Shown here: positions 30,644 to 33,464 of the stretch, piece after piece
How positions within the stretch are numbered: position 1 is the stretch's first letter
Layout of the letters: each line of letters opens with the position of its first letter
From: a virus
Length of the DNA stretch: 33,464 nucleotides
Virus record (IMG/VR): IMGVR_UViG_3300021962_000366
Coordinates: 1-33,464 of that record
Strand: one strand, 5' to 3'
Notes under the pieces: model-generated
The model's database searches: none
The model's input: the letters and a program-made list of their open reading frames with translations, nothing else
What the model was told of the DNA's origin: nothing
Position numbers and translations under genes: made by a program

Positions 30644-31633
30644 ATGAAATCCCCATTCCCCTATTTTGGCGGGAAATCGCGCATTGCGGCGGACGTGTGG
30701 GCGCGGTTTGGTCCCGTTGCAAATTACGTCGAGCCGTTTTTCGGTTCCGGCGCCGTGCTGCTCAACCGACCCGACGCACCCGGCATAGAGACCATTAACG
30801 ACAAGGACCACTTCGTTGCCAACTTTTGGCGCGCGGTGCAGGCTGACCCGGAAGCGGTTGCGTATCATGCCGAAAACCCGGTCAATGAAACCGACCTTAC
30901 CGCGCGGCATCTGTGGCTGGTTTCGGAGGGCGTGCGGATTATTGAACGGTGCCAGGGTGAGCCGGACTTTTCCGACGCCAAGGTCGCGGGCTGGTGGGCG
31001 TGGGGCCTCTGTTGCTGGATCGGGGGTGGCTGGTGTTCCGGGGAGGGGCCTTGGACGTTTGACGACGGGGAATGGATCAACCGGCAACTTCCGCACCTGG
31101 GGGACGCCGGGCAGGGCGTCAACCGGAAACGCCCGCACCTGGGGAACGCCGGGCAGGGCGTCAACCGGAAACGCCCGAACCTGGGGGACGCCGGGCGGGG
31201 ATCGTCGCTAATCCCCTACATGCAATCTATCGCCAACCGCCTACGCAACGTGCGCGTCTGTTGCGGCGACTGGGAGCGGATATGCGGCCCGTCCCCGACC
31301 TTTAAGCACGGCCTGACCGGAGTATTTCTCGACCCGCCATATTCAGCCGAGGCAGGCAGAGCCGAGGTCTACCGCACCGAGGACTTCACCATCGCGCACC
31401 GGGTCCGGGAATGGGCCATCGAGGCAGGCCGCAACCCGCTGATGCGGGTTGCGCTGTGCGGATACGACACCGAGCACAACATGCCGCCCGACTGGTCCGT
31501 CTTTGCGTGGAAAGCGCACGGCGGATATGGGAACCTGGGTGACGACACCCGAGGGCGTGATAACGCCGCGCGCGAAGTCGTCTGGTTCTCCCCTGCGTGC
31601 CTGCCGCCCGTAATGCAGGATTTATTCGCATGA
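30644..31633 (+). CDS. dam: D12-class DNA adenine N6-methyltransferase
   Basis: A 329-aa protein with the D12-class (Dam) signatures: FGGK (8-11), VEPFFGSGAVLLNRPDA (motif I-like), NDKDHFVANFWRAV, and the catalytic DPPY (230-233), then a conserved VVWFSP near the end. It transfers methyl from S-adenosylmethionine to adenine N6, probably protecting the genome or marking DNA. Residues 146-187 carry three 14-residue tandem repeats absent from bacterial Dam. No matching restriction gene is visible. Confidence 0.88.
   Translation: MKSPFPYFGGKSRIAADVWARFGPVANYVEPFFGSGAVLLNRPDAPGIETINDKDHFVANFWRAVQADPEAVAYHAENPVNETDLTARHLWLVSEGVRIIERCQGEPDFSDAKVAGWWAWGLCCWIGGGWCSGEGPWTFDDGEWINRQLPHLGDAGQGVNRKRPHLGNAGQGVNRKRPNLGDAGRGSSLIPYMQSIANRLRNVRVCCGDWERICGPSPTFKHGLTGVFLDPPYSAEAGRAEVYRTEDFTIAHRVREWAIEAGRNPLMRVALCGYDTEHNMPPDWSVFAWKAHGGYGNLGDDTRGRDNAAREVVWFSPACLPPVMQDLFA
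31079..31204 (+). repeat. Three tandem 42-bp repeats inside dam
   Basis: Units at 31079-31120, 31121-31162 and 31163-31204 each encode 14 residues of the type NRKRPHLGDAGQGV. The bases GCCGGGC and CTGGGG are near-constant. Units 2 and 3 are the most alike over their first 26 bases and units 1 and 2 over their last 19, while the end of unit 3 diverges, a pattern expected from unequal crossing-over. Similar LxHLGxAGxGVN repeats are seen in other phage Dam proteins. Confidence 0.92.
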
Positions 31634-31660
31634 CCTCAACGCCAGGAATCGACGTGGAGA

Positions 31661-31906
31661 TTATTCGCCGGCGCGATGCAAGCCGTAGGACGCGCGCGTG
31701 GTGTTGGGGATGCTGGCTAACACGCGGTACGCCCAGAACCGCTCCAGCCCCAGCGCCGTCACCAAACACGGCGAGATAAATTGCTTCGGGCCGAGCGCGT
31801 CGCTGATTGCCTGCCGCGATACGCCAAGCACGCGCGCCGCCTGGGATTGCGACCCGGCATCACGCACCACAACCCGGATCATCCGTTGCACGCCTGACTT
31901 TTCCAT
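31661..31906 (-). CDS. Cro/CI-type HTH repressor (81 aa)
   Basis: The HTH is SQSQAARVLGVSRQAISDAL (residues 19-38), a textbook Cro/CI pattern with Ala-rich helix 2 and SRQAIS recognition helix, followed by an Ile/Leu-rich C-terminal part. It is oriented away from the early operon at 32002, with the shared leader between them, which is the geometry of a phage immunity region. It is therefore the best candidate for the regulator of both leaders (inference). Confidence 0.75.
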   Translation of the reverse strand: MEKSGVQRMIRVVVRDAGSQSQAARVLGVSRQAISDALGPKQFISPCLVTALGLERFWAYRVLASIPNTTRASYGLHRAGE

Positions 31907-31913
31907 GTTCGTC

Positions 31914-31998
31914 CTGTCGAATAACTGTTGCCAGCATATATGCGGTCTGCCAAGACTACAACCGCCGTTTAGAGACGGTTAACCTAACGGAAGGAAAT
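31914..31998 (+). promoter_or_regulatory. Early leader, copy 2: operator and 5' hairpin
   Basis: This aligns with 158-241 over its full length, with one 1-nt indel. The last 35 nt, from GCCGTTTAGAGACGG to AAGGAAAT, are identical. The operator half is less well kept, but CTGTTGCCAG (CTGTTGACAG in copy 1) retains the CTG/CAG inverted core. -35 is TTGCCA (31928-31933) here, TTGACA there. Hairpin CCGTTTAGAGACGG is at 31965-31978. It lies between the repressor (-) and the 32-aa gene (+). Confidence 0.6.
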
Positions 31999-32001
31999 AC
32001 G

Positions 32002-32100
32002 ATGGCCGTGATTGACGCAATTGTCGGGGACGATTTATCGCCTACGGCATGGCAGCGCACGGCGGCCGGGACTGCGGCTATTGAGGAGGGATCGTTATGA
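32002..32100 (+). CDS. Small early protein (32 aa)
   Basis: The ATG follows the conserved AAGGA by 6 nt and gives MAVIDAIVGDDLSPTAWQRT and 12 more residues. It is the first gene of the second early operon. Its stop overlaps the next ATG (ATGA). It could be a leader peptide or a small control protein. No family is recognised. Confidence 0.5.
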   Translation: MAVIDAIVGDDLSPTAWQRTAAGTAAIEEGSL

Positions 32101-32138
32101 ACACAAAGCACACGCCGGGCCTTGGGTGGCCGCAATGA
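32097..32138 (+). pseudogene. Frameshifted remnant of a KHTPGPW-type phage gene (13 aa)
   Basis: The 13-residue ORF (MNTKHTPGLGWPQ) begins like a very common small phage protein (MNxKHTPGPW). A single missing C in the CCGGGCCTTGGGTGG stretch would explain the break: with one extra base the frame would read HTPGPWVAA and run straight into the ASCH gene. Both ends overlap neighbours as ATGA, so it is still a translational bridge. Confidence 0.5.
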
Positions 32139-32743
32139 AAAAGCGCCCGATCATGTTCTCCGCGCCGATGGTCCGCGCGATCCTCGACGGGAGGAAGACG
32201 CAAACGCGGCGGATTTTGAAGCCCACCGCGAGCCAGGTAAAAGTCTTGAACCCAGATTATTCGATGCGCTGGCAGCCCGGCGATACGCTGTGGGTCCGCG
32301 AAACGTGGAAGCCCGGTGCTTGGCGGGAAGATGGCCGCGTGGCCGTGGATTATCGGGCATCTCTTGAACTGACAAACACGCCGTGGTGTCATCCGCCAAA
32401 TTTCGATGATATTTGGCCTGTTTGGACCGACGAACTGATGCGCAATGGGTCTGTCTGTGATCATGACGGCATTCATCATTGGCAAGCAGGAAACAGCCCA
32501 ATGCGGTGGCGCCCCTCGATCCACATGCCGCAATGGGCGAGCCGGATCACGCTGGCGGTCGAGGCTGTCCGCGTGGAGCGGTTGCAGGATATCGGCGAGG
32601 CGGACGCGTGCGCGGAGGGTTGGCCGAAGGACGAAAACGGTCCGATCGTTTGGCATTCGGCGCTTTGGGACACGATCAACGGCGCCGGGTCATGGGACGC
32701 CAACCCGTGGGTGTCGGTGACAACGTTCCGGAGGGTGCCATGA
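32135..32743 (+). CDS. ASCH-like phage protein (202 aa)
   Basis: The protein has KKRPIMFSAPMVRAILDGRK then TQTRRILKP, GDTLWVRETW and MRWRPSIHMPQWASRITLAV, then VRVERLQDI, a set of motifs shared by a widespread phage protein family with an ASCH-like (PUA-related) fold. RNA or nucleotide binding has been proposed for such proteins; the function is unknown. The start ATG overlaps the micro-ORF stop. It lies in the early operon driven by leader copy 2. Confidence 0.7.
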   Translation: MKKRPIMFSAPMVRAILDGRKTQTRRILKPTASQVKVLNPDYSMRWQPGDTLWVRETWKPGAWREDGRVAVDYRASLELTNTPWCHPPNFDDIWPVWTDELMRNGSVCDHDGIHHWQAGNSPMRWRPSIHMPQWASRITLAVEAVRVERLQDIGEADACAEGWPKDENGPIVWHSALWDTINGAGSWDANPWVSVTTFRRVP

Positions 32744-33144
32744 GCGACAACGCAAAAGGAAACGAAATGAATATCGACGATCTGACAATGGGCCAAGTCC
32801 GCGAACTGGTGACGATGTTCGGGAATAGTATCGCGATGCTGCCGGACATGCAGATGGGCCCGCCGCGCGTGACACCCACGCACCGCCCCCGGCAGGTCAT
32901 TGTATGCACGGACAAACGTGGGGTTATCTTCGGCACAACGGAAGACATGTCCTCTCGTCCGATTGTGCTGACGGATGCCAGGATGTGCCTTTATTGGTCG
33001 GCCGACGTGGGAGGCGTGTTTGGATTGGCCGACATCGGCCCGACACCCGGGTGCAGAATTTCAGCGGTGCTACCGGAAATTGCGCTGGAAGGGCTCACGG
33101 CGATCATGGGGATGACCGACGATGCCACCAGATTGGGAAGTTGA
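32740..33144 (+). CDS. DUF6948-like phage protein (134 aa)
   Basis: The ATG at 32740 overlaps the previous stop. A better start may be 32767 (MNIDDLTMGQVRELVTMFGN), which has AAGGA 8 nt upstream and the usual opening of the family. The core VIVCTDKRGVIFGTTEDMSS then RPIVLTDARMCLYWSADVGG is a small beta fold characteristic of DUF6948-type proteins of phages. The function is unknown. Confidence 0.6.
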   Translation: MSDNAKGNEMNIDDLTMGQVRELVTMFGNSIAMLPDMQMGPPRVTPTHRPRQVIVCTDKRGVIFGTTEDMSSRPIVLTDARMCLYWSADVGGVFGLADIGPTPGCRISAVLPEIALEGLTAIMGMTDDATRLGS

Positions 33145-33145
33145 A

Positions 33146-33464
33146 ATGAAAAAGGCAATCTTGCGGACGAAGCCCGGATGCTATTATTTTGTGAATAGCG
33201 AACGAATAGAGGGCGTTCATACCCGCCTGTCTGGCGACATGACCTGCCTGTCTGGCGACGTGACGGGCCTGTATGGCAACGTGACGGGCCTGTATGGCAA
33301 CGTGACGTACCTGTCTGGCAACGTGACGGGCCTGTCTGGCGACGTGACGGGCCTGTATGGCGACGTGACGGGCCTGTCTGGCGACGTGACGGGCCTGTAT
33401 GGCGACGTGACGTACCTGTCTGGCAACGTGACGGGCCTGTATGGCGACGTGACGTACCTGTCTG
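33146..33464 (+). CDS. Heptapeptide-repeat protein (partial at the right edge)
   Basis: The start ATG lies 1 nt after the previous stop. A 27-residue N-terminal part (MKKAILRTKPGCYYFVNSER then IEGVHTR) is followed by eleven full and one partial repeats of L-(S/Y)-G-(D/N)-V-T-(G/Y). The frame is open to the end of the window, so the C-terminus is missing. The regular 7-residue unit suggests a beta-solenoid-like fold. Similar repeats (LxGxVxG) occur in phage proteins of unknown role. Confidence 0.75.
   Translation, partial: MKKAILRTKPGCYYFVNSERIEGVHTRLSGDMTCLSGDVTGLYGNVTGLYGNVTYLSGNVTGLSGDVTGLYGDVTGLSGDVTGLYGDVTYLSGNVTGLYGDVTYLS
33227..33464 (+). repeat. Tandem 21-bp repeats (11.3 units)
   Basis: The unit CTG-T(C/A)T-GGC-(G/A)AC-GTG-ACG-(GGC/TAC) recurs every 21 bases with no gap to the end of the window. 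Only three codons vary, nearly always between two states; the first unit has ATG for GTG and TGC in the last position. The array extends beyond the right edge. Confidence 0.97.

Noticed and set aside
30170-31138. A 322-aa minus-strand frame opposite VRR-NUC and Dam
   Set aside because: It covers two genes with intact catalytic motifs and has no ribosome site or domain of its own.
33217-33426. A minus-strand frame of SPxRPVT repeats
   Set aside because: It is the antisense translation of the 21-bp repeats of the rightward gene, which has a sensible non-repeat N-terminus and follows directly on its neighbour.
1-33464. CRISPR arrays, tRNA genes, insertion sequences, integrase and diversity-generating retroelement
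   Set aside because: None was recognised by eye. The short repeats at both ends have no spacer structure and no reverse transcriptase or transposase gene is present. A computed tRNA or integrase search was not possible.

Overview
The window is most of a tailed-phage genome (or a prophage), about 33 kb, GC-rich, with tightly packed genes that very often overlap by the ATGA or TGATG stop/start pattern. The virion gene set points to a short-tailed (podovirus-like) phage. It has terminase subunits, a long P22-like portal with a coiled-coil tail, scaffold, capsid, decoration protein, a head-to-tail adaptor, a stabilisation/nozzle-like protein and three large internal (ejection) proteins. I see no tape-measure protein, tail tube, sheath or baseplate genes. 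A Cro/CI-type repressor suggests a temperate life style, but no integrase, excisionase or att site is visible. The host is probably a GC-rich proteobacterium. The GcrA-like helix-turn-helix repeats fit an alphaproteobacterium, but this is only inference.

Layout. 1-241: a degenerate pentanucleotide (GGCNN) array and an early leader. 247-4152 (+): replication/recombination module (Sak4-like ATPase, SSB, primase-polymerase, AAA+ helicase), followed by an AT-rich inverted-repeat element at 4169-4311 that is a candidate origin or RNA switch. 4300-6082 (+): small accessory genes, including a protein with three HTH-like repeats. 6037-7163 (-): a four-gene operon of small proteins with hairpins in two of its intercistronic gaps and a good sigma70-type promoter. 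7302-26982 (+): the late virion operon, with several non-structural enzymes embedded in it (a DUF115/Maf-like protein, a GNAT, and a PP-loop protein with an APS-reductase-type cysteine quartet). 27040-27765: a doubtful lysis region with small membrane ORFs and an apparently truncated 3TM holin. 27701-29108 (-): a chain of overlapping micro-genes. 29200-31633 (+): a leaderless HTH gene, a 330-nt array of strong RNA hairpins around a perfect intrinsic terminator, then a VRR-NUC nuclease and a Dam methylase. 31661-31906 (-): repressor. 31914-33464 (+): a second early operon with a leader almost the same as the one at 158-241, ending in a heptapeptide-repeat gene cut by the window edge.

How the parts probably work together. 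The minus-strand repressor at 31661-31906 lies beside one copy of the duplicated leader. The other copy drives the replication operon, so one regulator could control both early units. The primase, helicase, SSB and recombinase form a self-contained replication set. The late operon builds the capsid around terminase and portal. The ejection proteins include a transglycosylase for crossing the cell wall. The embedded enzymes may modify virion or host components; this is not shown by the sequence.

All functional calls rest on motifs and family resemblance read by eye. No database search was run.
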